DNA from: Candidatus Omnitrophota bacterium
GTDB taxonomy: Bacteria > Omnitrophota > Gorgyraeia > Tantalellales > Tantalellaceae
Reading direction: 5' to 3'
DNA length: 56,037 nt
Assembly (NCBI GenBank): GCA_015231405.1
Contig: JADGBR010000023.1
Coordinates: forward strand, 1-56,037
Position 1 is the first letter of the stretch. Each line of letters begins with the position of its first letter. Under the pieces are notes generated by a model. That model searched no databases, was not told the DNA's origin, and was given only the letters and a program-made list of their open reading frames with translations. The translations under genes were made by a program, and so were the position numbers. Positions 39,778-48,461 of this stretch are shown here, in pieces.

Positions 39778-41054
39778 TTTTTCTCCTGTTCTTTGGATCC
39801 GAGCAAAGGCGCGGCATATTCGGGCGAATATTTATATGCCCGGTAAAAACCCATCCCTCCGGTCAATTTGGCGTAAGTCGACAGGTAATCCCATACGATC
39901 TCGCCTTTCGGCGTGATCTCGAAAACCCTTTCTGAAAGGCCTTCGCAGATGAACGTGTTGCCGTTCGGAAGACGCTGAGCGCTCGAGAGCATATCGCTGA
40001 AAAAGCTGTTTTTGGGTTCGGCGTGATACTCCCAGACGATCTTTCCGGTGGCGGGGTCCATTTCAATGACCCTTGACCACTTTCTGCGGGCGCCGTTATC
40101 GAAGATAAGTATGTTCCCGTTGTCGACCATAGAAGGGGTATGCGGGTTATCGAGTTCTCCCGGGCCCCAGGCCCACACAATTTTCCCGGAAGGATACTCC
40201 AATATGCCTATTAGGTTGATCCCGCAAAAACAAAAAAGGATATTTCCGGACTTGAAACGAGGATCTTTCTCCTCAAGCGGGTTAGGGGGTATGAACATGG
40301 CAGTATTATTGTGAGCCCAATCCGATCCCTGATAACAAAGTTTTCCCGAGCTGTCTATAAAACCCTCGCCCGCTCCACTAGCGGCCATAGATTTGAATTC
40401 CGCGAAAATGTCATAAAACCCTGGAAGATCCACGAGCTCATCAAGATGTTCTTCCGCTTTCCATTCCCAGATAACGCGCCCGTCCCTTGTTAATAGGATT
40501 ATGCGGGGGGACGACATGTGCTTAAGGGGGAACGGGGAACCGGCAGGGGTTTGGACCGGTTCATCCCTGGCGATGAGGAACGTGTCGTTGTCGATGATCT
40601 GGAATTCGTGGTCGAGTATCCCCCTGTAGATAAAGGTCTGATTGCTTTCGGCGTCAAGTTCCTTAAGACCCGCGATATTAGAGCTGTTGGAGTCGTTTTG
40701 GTTAGAGAAAATGACTTTCCCGGTCTCTGTAAGCCTTCCCAGAGAAGGAGAAGGGCTGTTTTCCACGATCCACCTGTAGACCATAATGCCGTCCATATCG
40801 ACAAGATCGATCGAGCACATGCCGCTGTAATCGGATCGCCCTACGAGCGGGGTGAGAAGAGTGTACCCTTTGAACGTTTTTTTTGGATCATTCACGCGAA
40901 GTCCCGTAATATGTTTATCGATAGTGCCCGAGGTCACGACCACGGGTTTTTTTCCGGGATTGGCGGAAGGAGCCTCGAGCCATTGGTCGGGCGACTCCGT
41001 GGCTAGCGTGAAGGATAGAAGTAAAGAGAGTATGAAGGTAATGAATTTAACCAT
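39774..41054 (-). CDS. Arylsulfotransferase-like exported beta-propeller (1)
   Basis: The 426-residue product is highly similar to its neighbour downstream: GLKELDAESN, DWAHNNTAM, DPRFKSGNILFCFCG, DNGNILIFDNGA and RLPNGNT.ICEGLSERVFE all recur at the same positions. It has a signal peptide (FITFILSLLLSFTLATES). Candidate catalytic histidines are in DWAHNN and NPHTPSM, with an arginine pair in NGARRKWSRVI. It is the first gene of the minus-strand operon, and its upstream region (41055-41262) shows no convincing promoter. Together with the PAPS-type sulfotransferases on the other strand, it suggests sulfate-ester chemistry on both sides of the membrane. Confidence 0.82.
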   Translation of the reverse strand: MVKFITFILSLLLSFTLATESPDQWLEAPSANPGKKPVVVTSGTIDKHITGLRVNDPKKTFKGYTLLTPLVGRSDYSGMCSIDLVDMDGIMVYRWIVENSPSPSLGRLTETGKVIFSNQNDSNSSNIAGLKELDAESNQTFIYRGILDHEFQIIDNDTFLIARDEPVQTPAGSPFPLKHMSSPRIILLTRDGRVIWEWKAEEHLDELVDLPGFYDIFAEFKSMAASGAGEGFIDSSGKLCYQGSDWAHNNTAMFIPPNPLEEKDPRFKSGNILFCFCGINLIGILEYPSGKIVWAWGPGELDNPHTPSMVDNGNILIFDNGARRKWSRVIEMDPATGKIVWEYHAEPKNSFFSDMLSSAQRLPNGNTFICEGLSERVFEITPKGEIVWDYLSTYAKLTGGMGFYRAYKYSPEYAAPLLGSKEQEKK

Positions 41055-41262
41055 TTAATTAAATATATGATACTTGCGGATAAGCAAAATGCAATAGTTA
41101 ATGTTCGGCGGGGAGCTCAAAGCCGATATCCCGATCATGTAAAAATGCATGCTGAATTTCATAGAGTTCCTTGCTTCACGCCCACACCCCTAGCGCAAAG
41201 ACTTCTCCGATCAGGTGATGAGAGTCAGCATAAGAGGTTACAATGCCGACATCCCTTCGCAA
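41055..41262. other. Divergent intergenic region, nothing recognised
   Basis: About 210 bp between the minus-strand propeller operon and the gatC promoter. Short open frames exist on both strands (for example 41067-41276 on +, which runs on into the gatC promoter), but none has an RBS or a recognisable product. It is not built of word repeats, unlike most gaps here. I see no clear promoter for the minus-strand operon. Confidence 0.5.
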
Positions 41263-41291
41263 TTGACTTTTCATAACCCGTATGCTACTTT
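41263..41291 (+). promoter_or_regulatory. Extended -10 promoter for gatCAB
   Basis: TTGACT at 41263-41268, a 17-bp spacer, TGC, then TACTTT at 41286-41291. The start would fall near 41298, only about 11 nt before ATG 41309, so the transcript would be nearly leaderless and has no Shine-Dalgarno sequence. Confidence 0.62.
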
Positions 41292-41308
41292 AAGTAAAAT
41301 TCACTATT

Positions 41309-41611
41309 ATGGACAATCCCAAAAACGAAATTACGAACGAGATCGTAGAATACGCGGCCAGGTTGGCAAGACTTTCACTTAGCGAGAAAGAAGTGGCAGT
41401 ATTCAAAGTGCAGCTCGGGGGTATATTGAATTACGTTTCCCAGCTGAACGAGATCGACACCTCGAATACGCCGCCGACCTCGCACGCTATCCCTTCTCTC
41501 TTGAACGTGTTCCGCGAGGATGTTCCCGTCAAGTCGTTGCCGAGGGAGGAGGCGCTGAAGAACGCGCCGGATGAGTCGGACGGGTTCTTCAGGGTGCCGC
41601 GGGTTATTTGA
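41309..41611 (+). CDS. gatC: Asp/Glu-tRNA amidotransferase subunit C
   Basis: GatC is the small stabilising subunit of GatCAB, which converts Glu-tRNA-Gln and/or Asp-tRNA-Asn to the amidated forms. The 100-residue product has VEYAARLARLSLSEKEVAVF, LGGILNYVSQLNEIDTSN, then NVFREDVPVKSLPREEALKN and the closing DGFFRVPRVI, all typical. It begins a gatC-gatA-gatB run directly after an extended -10 promoter, with no Shine-Dalgarno sequence. A short word repeat (GTGCACGGGTT twice, 41612-41637) separates it from gatA. Confidence 0.95.
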   Translation: MDNPKNEITNEIVEYAARLARLSLSEKEVAVFKVQLGGILNYVSQLNEIDTSNTPPTSHAIPSLLNVFREDVPVKSLPREEALKNAPDESDGFFRVPRVI

Positions 41612-41649
41612 GTGCACGGGTTCCGGGTGCACGGGTTTAGTGGATCAAT

Positions 41650-43074
41650 ATGAAGGATACTCTCAACGGGATAGCGAACTATAGGAAATGGTTAAACGCC
41701 CAGAAGCGTGCGTTCAGTGACATCGCTTCTGACATCGCTGAAAACGCGGCTAAGGTCAATGACTCAGTCCACTCTTTTATATCCGTAGATAAGGATGAGA
41801 TCCTTCTGAAGGCCGGGAACGTCGAGAAGAGCGGCCATAGCGGGGCGCTTTACGGGGTGCCGGTCGCGGTTAAGGATAATATCTGCATTAAGGATGTTCT
41901 CACTACATGCGCTTCGCGTATTCTTGAAGGGTTCAGGCCTCCGTACAACGCTACTGTCATAGAAAAACTCGAAAAGGCCGGAGCGCTGGTCATAGGCCGG
42001 GCCAATATGGACGAGTTCGCTTTCGGTTCGTCGTGCGAGACTTCCTGTTACGGCCCGACCAGGAATCCATGGGATATCTCCCGTGTCCCAGGCGGGTCGA
42101 GCGGCGGAGCGGCCGCGGCAGTAGCCGCCGGCCAGGTCGTAGCGTCACTCGGGTCGGACACCGGCGGGTCCATAAGACAGCCGGGCGCGCTTTGCGGTAT
42201 TGTCGCTCTTAAGCCGACTTACGGGAGGGTTTCGAGATACGGGCTCATAGCTTTCGCCTCAAGCCTCGACCAGATAGGTCCGATGACTAGGAACGTGGAG
42301 GATTCGGCTAAGCTGCTTGAGATCATAGCGGGTCATGATCCGAAGGATTCCACTTCCGTAGATATCGAAGTGCCCAACTACTCGAAAGAACTTGGCGGCG
42401 GGATAGAAGGACTGACTATCGGTATCCCCGGAGAATATTTTATCGAAGGTATAGCCAAGGATGTTCTCCTGAGGGTAAAAGAGGCTATGGAAGTTTATAG
42501 AAAGCTTGGCGCGAGGATCGTCGACATATCCCTGCCGCATACGAAATACGCACTCAGCTGTTATTACATCATAGCCCCGGCCGAGGCCAGCTCTAATCTG
42601 GCGCGTTACGAGGGGGTGCATTACGGCCGCCGGGCTAAGGCGAATGATCTTATCGATATGTACATAAAAAGTCGTAATGAAGGGTTCGGCCCGGAGGTCA
42701 AACGGCGCGTGATACTCGGGACTTATGTGTTATCGAGCGGATATTACGACGCTTTTTATCTTAAAGCGCAGAAAGTAAGGACGAAGATAAAAGAGGATTT
42801 CGACGCGGCTTTTAAGAAATGCGATATCATACTGACCCCGACCTCGCCTACGACAGCTTTTAAGATAGGAGAGCGCATGGATGACCCTCTCTCGATGTAT
42901 CTGTCGGACGTGTTCACTATCCCGGCGAACCTTGCCGGTTTACCGGCGATATCGATACCGTGCGGTTTGGACGGCTCGGGTCTACCGGTAGGTTTGCAGC
43001 TCATGGGTAAACCGTTCGGAGAGGCGACTTTGTTCAAGGCGGCGTATGCGCATGAAAAAAACAACATTAATTAG
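41650..43074 (+). CDS. gatA: Asp/Glu-tRNA amidotransferase subunit A
   Basis: GatA releases ammonia from glutamine for the transamidation. The 474-residue product has the amidase-signature triad K75 ([11 protein letters not shown]), cis-Ser S150 (VPGGSSGG) and S174 ([11 protein letters not shown]). [20 protein letters not shown] and [20 protein letters not shown] follow. Length and spacing agree with characterised GatA. No strong Shine-Dalgarno sequence precedes the ATG. It lies between gatC and gatB. GatCAB in the genome suggests that at least one of GlnRS or AsnRS is missing. Confidence 0.97.
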   Translation: MKDTLNGIANYRKWLNAQKRAFSDIASDIAENAAKVNDSVHSFISVDKDEILLKAGNVEKSGHSGALYGVPVAVKDNICIKDVLTTCASRILEGFRPPYNATVIEKLEKAGALVIGRANMDEFAFGSSCETSCYGPTRNPWDISRVPGGSSGGAAAAVAAGQVVASLGSDTGGSIRQPGALCGIVALKPTYGRVSRYGLIAFASSLDQIGPMTRNVEDSAKLLEIIAGHDPKDSTSVDIEVPNYSKELGGGIEGLTIGIPGEYFIEGIAKDVLLRVKEAMEVYRKLGARIVDISLPHTKYALSCYYIIAPAEASSNLARYEGVHYGRRAKANDLIDMYIKSRNEGFGPEVKRRVILGTYVLSSGYYDAFYLKAQKVRTKIKEDFDAAFKKCDIILTPTSPTTAFKIGERMDDPLSMYLSDVFTIPANLAGLPAISIPCGLDGSGLPVGLQLMGKPFGEATLFKAAYAHEKNNIN

Positions 43075-43097
43075 TCCATGGTCCATTGTCCATGGTC
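43073..43097. repeat. Word repeat (CCATGG type), copy 3
   Basis: GTCCATGGTCCATTGTCCATGG words run from the gatA stop to 15 bp before the gatB start. It is related to 8535-8577 and 18463-18494. Confidence 0.85.
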
Positions 43098-43112
43098 AAG
43101 GTCGATTCAGAT

Positions 43113-44555
43113 ATGACAGATCATACCAGATACGAAACGGTCATAGGACTTGAAGTTCATCTTCAATTGAACACGCGGACGAAGACTTTCTGCGGGTGTT
43201 CGATCAAGTTCGGGGCGGAGCCTAACACACAGGTTTGTCCGGTTTGCCTGGGGCTCCCGGGCTCACTCCCTGTTTTTAACAGGGAAGTCCTTAATTCGGG
43301 CATCAAGGTCGCGCTCTCTCTGGGCTGCGATATACAGAAGACGATGAAGTTCGACCGCAAGAATTATTATTATCCGGACCTCCCTAAAAATTACCAGATC
43401 AGCCAGTATGACCAGCCGCTGTCGGGTAGGGGCAAGATCGGCATTAAACTGGAGGATGGCACCAGGAAGGAGATAGGCATCACGCGCGTCCATATCGAGG
43501 AAGACGCCGGCAAACTCCTCCATTCCGAGACGGACTCTTACAGTTTAGTGGACCTGAACCGCACCGGAACACCTTTACTCGAGATAGTCTCGGAACCGGA
43601 TATGCGGTCACCTTACGAAGCGTATGAGTATCTCGTGAAACTGAAACAGGTGCTGAAATATCTGGACGTTTCGGACTGCAACATGGAAGAGGGCAGCCTT
43701 AGGTGCGACGCCAACATATCAATAAGGAAAAGAGGCGCCCGGGAGTTCGGAAAGAAGGTCGAGATAAAGAATATGAACTCTTTTAAGGCCGTCAGGGAAG
43801 GCCTTCTTTTTGAGGAGGAAAGGCAAAGAGAGGAATTGGAGGAAGGCCGGGAACTTACGCAGGAAACAAGGCTTTGGGACGAGGATAAACGCGTTACAGT
43901 ATCGATGCGAAGCAAAGAGGCTTCGCACGATTACAGATATTTTCCCGAGCCGGACCTGGTGCCTTTCGAGATATCCGCCGATCTGGTTGACGGGATACGC
44001 CGAGCGATGCCCGAAGGTCCCGAAGAGAAGAAGATAAGGTTCGCCGCGGAGTATGGCATGGGTGAGAAAGATATAGAGGTCCTGACGGCGGAAAAGGATA
44101 TAGCGGACCTCTTCGAGGGGGCGGCCGGTTTGTCGGGTGACCGGACCGGAGCCTGCAACTGGGTCAAGGGCGAAGTGATGATGCACCTTAAGGAGAGGGA
44201 GACCGATGTGAAAGGTCTGAAGCTCTCGCCGGGGAATCTCGCTCAGGTGATAAAACTGGCCGGTGAGGGGAAGATCAGCAATCTCGTGGCGAAGGAAGTC
44301 CTCAGGGAGTCTATAGATACCGGGCGCGACCCGTATTCGATCGTCAAGGATAAGGGGCTCGAGCAGGTCTCGAACGCCGACGCTCTTGGCGAGATCGTGT
44401 CGAAAGTTATCCGGGAGAATGAGCGGTCGGTCAGCGATTTCAGGAAAGGTAAGGACGCCGCTCTCGGTTTTCTCGTGGGACAGGTGATGAAGCTCTCGGG
44501 CGGGAAGGCGAACCCGAAGGTAGCGGGGGAGTTGCTCAGAAAAGCGCTGACGTGA
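43113..44555 (+). CDS. gatB: Asp/Glu-tRNA amidotransferase subunit B
   Basis: GatB binds the mischarged tRNA and phosphorylates and amidates the side chain. I choose ATG 43113 (480 residues, MTDHTRYETVIGLEVHLQL), with AAGG 11 bp upstream; in-frame starts at 43086 and 43092 lie within a CCATGG repeat. It has TFCGCSIKFGAEPNTQVCPV, LPKNYQISQYDQPL, HIEEDAGKLLH and DLNRTGTPLLEIVSEPDM. RYFPEPDLVPF precedes the C-terminal YqeY-like tail domain. The two CxC/C pairs near the N-terminus (CGC and CPVC) form the zinc site seen in some GatB proteins. Confidence 0.96.
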   Translation: MTDHTRYETVIGLEVHLQLNTRTKTFCGCSIKFGAEPNTQVCPVCLGLPGSLPVFNREVLNSGIKVALSLGCDIQKTMKFDRKNYYYPDLPKNYQISQYDQPLSGRGKIGIKLEDGTRKEIGITRVHIEEDAGKLLHSETDSYSLVDLNRTGTPLLEIVSEPDMRSPYEAYEYLVKLKQVLKYLDVSDCNMEEGSLRCDANISIRKRGAREFGKKVEIKNMNSFKAVREGLLFEEERQREELEEGRELTQETRLWDEDKRVTVSMRSKEASHDYRYFPEPDLVPFEISADLVDGIRRAMPEGPEEKKIRFAAEYGMGEKDIEVLTAEKDIADLFEGAAGLSGDRTGACNWVKGEVMMHLKERETDVKGLKLSPGNLAQVIKLAGEGKISNLVAKEVLRESIDTGRDPYSIVKDKGLEQVSNADALGEIVSKVIRENERSVSDFRKGKDAALGFLVGQVMKLSGGKANPKVAGELLRKALT

Positions 44556-44572
44556 ATAACCGTTGTGTCCAA

Positions 44573-44672
44573 CCGTAGGGGCGGCCCTTGTGGCCGCCCT
44601 GGACAAGCGCGCCGGTATGAACAGGTTGTCGTAACCAGACGACCAGGTCGGCCACAAGGGCCGCCCCAACGG
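44573..44672. repeat. GGGGCGGCC inverted repeat, copy 2 (full length)
   Basis: The arms 44573-44596 and 44649-44672 are 24 bp long with one mismatch, around a 52-bp interior. The arms contain AGGGGCGGCCCTTGTGGCCG, the same sequence as the short hairpin at 12246-12270. It fills the gatB-ctpA gap. Confidence 0.9.
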
Positions 44673-44699
44673 TTCTTATTTTTGCGAGGAGGATATTTT

Positions 44700-46052
44700 A
44701 TGAAAAAACTCTTAGCCGGTCCATTGTTACTTGCCGCGGTGCTTATCGGCGCGGCGATGTACGTCCAGGCCGAGAACGACCCGCCGGAGGATGAGAAGGG
44801 CATATTCGAGTTCGTCCAGATCTTTTCCGACGCTTTTTCGCTCATCCACAGCGAGTATTTCAAGAACGTCAAAAGCAAGGATCTCATTTACGGCGCCATT
44901 GAGGGAATGACCTCCAAGCTCGACGGTTACAGCGAGTTCCTTGACGCGGAAAGTTTCAAGGAGATAACGGAGGAGACCAAGGGCGAGTTCGGAGGGATAG
45001 GCGTGGAGATCGGGGTGCGCGACGGCGTATTGACGGTCATATCCCCGATGGAGGACGGCCCGGCTTTTGTCGCGGGAATAAGGTCGGGAGACCTTATCGT
45101 CAAAATAAACGACGAGATAACCAGGGGCATGACGCTTGACGACGCCATCAAACTGATGCGGGGAGACCCCGGGACGAAGATAAATATATCCGTAAGGCGC
45201 GAAGGCGTCCCGGAAGTGATCGATCTCGAGATCACGCGGGATATCATAAAGCTTAAAAGCGTCAAAGAGGCCAAAATACTCGAAGGAGTTATCGGGTATA
45301 TCAGGATAGTCGATTTCCAGCTTCACACGGCTCGTGACCTCCGGGACGGCATGAAAGGCCTTATCGACAAAGGCGCCAGAAGCGTGATAATTGACCTCCG
45401 CAATAACCCCGGAGGCCTTCTCGACGCAGCCATAGACGCCGCCGATTGTTTCATGGACCCGGGCGAATTGATAGTGTATGTCGAGGGCCGCGATCCGTCC
45501 AAAAGGGTCAATTTCAACGCGAAGAGGGAAAACCTTTATAAGGATATAAGGCTTATCGTTCTCGTGGACGGCGGATCGGCCAGCGCCTCTGAGATATTCG
45601 CCGGGGCCGTTAAGGATAACAGGAAAGGCCTCATAGTCGGGGAAACGACTTTCGGCAAAGGTTCGGTACAGGCCGTAGTCCCTCTTAAGGATGGGTCGGC
45701 GGTGAAGCTCACGACGGCGGCTTATTACACTCCTTCAGGAAAAAATATCGCGGAGAAAGGCATTGAGCCGGACATTTTCGTGAAACGGATATACGAGAAC
45801 GAAGAAGCTGTACCCGCCGATAGCGGCGATAAGACGGAGACCGCTTTCGAGGGGGTCAAGGGCTCCGGGAAAGAGGAAAAAGATAAAGATAAAAAAGAAG
45901 AGGGTGCCGGGGAAAAGGATAGCGGTAAAAAAAGCGCGGCCTCACCTCACGATAGACCCGAACGTGATAATCAGTTGGAGACCTCGGTAAGTATACTTAA
46001 GAGCGCTACTATTTTTGATGGGTTCAATAAGAAAGAGGCGGCGACGCCGTAG
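44700..46052 (+). CDS. ctpA: Carboxyl-terminal processing protease (S41)
   Basis: This periplasmic serine protease trims protein C-termini and cell-wall enzymes. The chosen ATG 44700 has GAGGAGG 9 bp upstream and gives 450 residues; a longer frame back to 44565 only translates the GGCGGCC repeat. It has a signal peptide or anchor (5-24) and a PDZ domain (about 95-175, GEFGGIGVEIGVRDGVLTVI). The S41 core follows, with a catalytic serine in GGSASASEIFAG (291-302) and lysine K320 in TTFGKGSVQ. The C-terminal tail is lysine/glutamate rich. It overlaps the deacetylase gene by 35 bp; ctpA next to this deacetylase family is a known arrangement in envelope operons. Confidence 0.94.
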   Translation: MKKLLAGPLLLAAVLIGAAMYVQAENDPPEDEKGIFEFVQIFSDAFSLIHSEYFKNVKSKDLIYGAIEGMTSKLDGYSEFLDAESFKEITEETKGEFGGIGVEIGVRDGVLTVISPMEDGPAFVAGIRSGDLIVKINDEITRGMTLDDAIKLMRGDPGTKINISVRREGVPEVIDLEITRDIIKLKSVKEAKILEGVIGYIRIVDFQLHTARDLRDGMKGLIDKGARSVIIDLRNNPGGLLDAAIDAADCFMDPGELIVYVEGRDPSKRVNFNAKRENLYKDIRLIVLVDGGSASASEIFAGAVKDNRKGLIVGETTFGKGSVQAVVPLKDGSAVKLTTAAYYTPSGKNIAEKGIEPDIFVKRIYENEEAVPADSGDKTETAFEGVKGSGKEEKDKDKKEEGAGEKDSGKKSAASPHDRPERDNQLETSVSILKSATIFDGFNKKEAATP

Positions 46053-47244
46053 AAGCAAAAATTTCAATAAACGGCTTATCTGGGCATGGGCGGCCTCCGT
46101 ACCTCTATTGCTCATATCCGCGGCTCTGTATCTGTTCCCCAGCGATCTTGCTCCGGATATCCGGGATATAAACAAAACCTTCCTCAAGGTCCTCTCCGCG
46201 AATGGTCTCTCGTCCGACGAGATGAGCTATAATAAAAAAGTCGAATGGAGGCGGTTCCACGCTAAAGGGGAAAGCTATTTTTACGAGTTCACCCCTTCCT
46301 ATTATGTCGACACGGCCCCGCTTAAGGCTGAAATAACGGAAGGGATATGGAAGCTAAGGGCCGTGAACGCGAGGGATATCAGGATAAACAGGACCAGGGA
46401 GGGTAAGACCGAGATAATAGAGGTGCTGTACAAAGGCTCACGCGCCGTATATGCCAGGATCATCGTTACCGCTAAAGCTTCCCCGCGTCACGAGAAAAAA
46501 CCCGAGCCTCGCGGGGAGGAAAAGGCCACTCCAGTATCTCCAGAGGAAAAAGTGATCCCGCTTCCGACTATCCAGGAAAAAGGCCGAGGCAGGCTGGCCG
46601 TTGTTCTGGATGATTTCGGTTACAATACGACCAATCTGGGTGTTCTTTCGGAATTGGGATTCCCGGTCACGTTCGCTGTTCTCCCTGATCTGCCTGCGAC
46701 AGTCGAGGCGTGTAAACGGGCCGCAGCGAACGGAGACGAGGTCATTTTGCATATGCCGATGGAGCCTTTATCGTACAGCGCCGCCCTTGAGAAAGGTACG
46801 ATCATGGCCGGTATGGAAAGCTCCAAAGTCAGAAGTCTTCTGGCGGGGGCGCTTTCCTCGGTCTATAACGCGAAGGGCGTTTCGAACCATCAGGGGTCCA
46901 AAGCCACTTCCGATAAGCATGTTATGAAAAGCGTCATGGTGTTCCTAAAAGAGAAAGGATTGTTCTTTCTGGATAGTTTTACAGCGTCGGGATCGGTTTG
47001 TCCCGAGATCGCCCGCCAGACCGGGATAAGTTTTACGCAGAGGGATGTTTTTGTGGACAACGAGATGGATAGGGCGTCTATTATGGGAAAGTTCAGGGAG
47101 GCGGCCGACATCGCGATGAGAAAGGGTAGCGCGGTCGCCATCGGCCACGATCGCTCTTTGACGGTGAGGACGCTAAAAGAGATAGGGCCGGAGCTGAAAG
47201 CGAAGGGAGTTAAGTTCGTGAGGTTGTCAGAGTTGGTTCGTTAA
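46018..47244 (+). CDS. Divergent polysaccharide deacetylase family protein
   Basis: The 408-residue product (ATG 46018; a TTG just before is possible) starts with a very basic stretch (RKRRRRRRSKNF) and one membrane helix (about 21-41). A periplasmic linker follows, then the divergent deacetylase domain (from about 190). That domain has RLAVVLDDFGYNTTNLGVLS, FPVTFAVLPDLPATVEACK, GDEVILHMPMEPLS, GVSNHQGSKATSD, FFLDSFTASGSVCPEIARQ and AIGHDRSLTVRTL. These match the YibQ/DUF610 group, whose members sit beside EnvC or Ctp proteases and probably act on peptidoglycan or glycans. The start lies 35 bp inside ctpA, so the two are co-translated. EnvC is not present here. Confidence 0.88.
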   Translation: MGSIRKRRRRRRSKNFNKRLIWAWAASVPLLLISAALYLFPSDLAPDIRDINKTFLKVLSANGLSSDEMSYNKKVEWRRFHAKGESYFYEFTPSYYVDTAPLKAEITEGIWKLRAVNARDIRINRTREGKTEIIEVLYKGSRAVYARIIVTAKASPRHEKKPEPRGEEKATPVSPEEKVIPLPTIQEKGRGRLAVVLDDFGYNTTNLGVLSELGFPVTFAVLPDLPATVEACKRAAANGDEVILHMPMEPLSYSAALEKGTIMAGMESSKVRSLLAGALSSVYNAKGVSNHQGSKATSDKHVMKSVMVFLKEKGLFFLDSFTASGSVCPEIARQTGISFTQRDVFVDNEMDRASIMGKFREAADIAMRKGSAVAIGHDRSLTVRTLKEIGPELKAKGVKFVRLSELVR

Positions 47245-47339
47245 CGGTTCTCGGTTGCCTGTTGCCCGTTGCCGGTTCAGCGAGAAAAAAGTATTTGCTT
47301 TCATGGAACCGGCAACGGGCAACTGACAACAGGTAACGA
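47242..47339. repeat. Word-repeat inverted element (TTGCCGGTTG type)
   Basis: GGTTGCCTGTTGCCCGTTGC and CGG words at the left face GGAACCGGCAACGGGCAACT at the right, around a 30-bp loop. It lies between the deacetylase and tsaD. Confidence 0.88.
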
Positions 47340-47360
47340 ACATGCCGGCAAAGGTGAATA

Positions 47361-48404
47361 ATGCTAACGATCGGTTTTGAAACATCATGCGATGAGACTT
47401 CGGTAAGCGTCGTTGAGAACGGGATGGTGCTTTCCAACGAGGTGTCATCAAGCGTCCACCTTCACTCTGAGTACGGAGGGGTCGTGCCGGAGATAGCGTC
47501 AAGGCATCATGTCGAATACATTGTGAGTGTTTTCGAAAAAGCGCTTTCGGATTCAGGGAAGCGTAAGGAAGACCTTGAGCTTGTAGCTGTTACACAGGGT
47601 CCGGGCCTTCCCGGGTCTCTTCTGGTTGGAATAACTTTCGCTAAAGCCGTCAGCTACGCCCTTGATATACCCATCATCGGGGTGGACCATGTTCAAGCGC
47701 ATTTGTATTCGCCACTGTTGAATACGGGCGCTGAAATGAAAAACATCCTTCCTTTCACGGGGCTCGTCCTCTCGGGAGGACATACAAGCGTGTTCGAGTG
47801 CCATGACATGCTTCGCCCGGAATGTATCGGCCGTACGCTTGACGACGCCGTCGGCGAAGCGTTCGATAAGGCGGCGAAAATAATGGACCTGGGTTATCCG
47901 GGCGGACCGCTCATAGAAAAGATGGCCCGATCTTATAGCGGCAAGAAAATGTCCATTTTTCCAAAGGCTTACTTAAAGGATTCTCCGGGGATAGATTTCA
48001 GTTTCAGCGGCATAAAAACCGCTGTTCTCTATTATTTTCGGGCTAGCGATAAGAGCGATAACGAAAAGATCAGGATATCGTTCGAGTTCCAGGAAGCGGT
48101 GGCGGATGTCGTCATGAGTAAAATAAAGGATGCGGTAGAGAGGACCGGACACAAGAGGATAATAGTCGGCGGCGGAGTTATCAATAATGAACGATTAAGG
48201 CAGGCAATAAAAGAATTTTCCGAAAAAGCCCGCATAAGACTCTATATACCCGAAAAACAGTATTGTTCGGATAATGCGGCTATGGTGGCGGGGTTAGGCG
48301 AATTACTTTACGCATCGGGAATAAGGATGGATCTCGGTATAAACGCGGAACCTAACGGAACAATGGATAATAAAAAGCTAGAAAAAAAGATAAAAAAAAG
48401 GTAA
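47361..48404 (+). CDS. tsaD: tRNA N6-threonylcarbamoyladenosine transferase TsaD
   Basis: TsaD transfers the threonylcarbamoyl group to A37 of ANN-decoding tRNAs, working with TsaB/TsaE. The 347-residue product starts LTIGFETSCDETSVSVVENG, the ASKHA start. It has GGVVPEIASRHHVEYI, the metal HxxxH in VDHVQAHLY (H110, H114), TGLVLSGGHTSVF, LDDAVGEAFDKAAKIMDLGY and YCSDNAAMVAGLG near the end. No strong RBS is visible. tsaB and tsaE are not in the window. Confidence 0.96.
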   Translation: MLTIGFETSCDETSVSVVENGMVLSNEVSSSVHLHSEYGGVVPEIASRHHVEYIVSVFEKALSDSGKRKEDLELVAVTQGPGLPGSLLVGITFAKAVSYALDIPIIGVDHVQAHLYSPLLNTGAEMKNILPFTGLVLSGGHTSVFECHDMLRPECIGRTLDDAVGEAFDKAAKIMDLGYPGGPLIEKMARSYSGKKMSIFPKAYLKDSPGIDFSFSGIKTAVLYYFRASDKSDNEKIRISFEFQEAVADVVMSKIKDAVERTGHKRIIVGGGVINNERLRQAIKEFSEKARIRLYIPEKQYCSDNAAMVAGLGELLYASGIRMDLGINAEPNGTMDNKKLEKKIKKR

Positions 48405-48461
48405 AATGCACTTGGCTGTCAGCTTTCAGATATCGGCTGTAAGCTTAAAAAGGAGGAAGTA

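Noticed and set aside
41067-41276. 69-residue ORF upstream of gatC
   Set aside because: No RBS or recognisable motif, and it runs through the gatC promoter.
44565-44699. N-terminal extension of CtpA by 45 residues rich in Gly, Arg and Pro
   Set aside because: The extension is only a translation of the GGGGCGGCC repeat; ATG 44700 has a strong RBS and is followed at once by a signal peptide.
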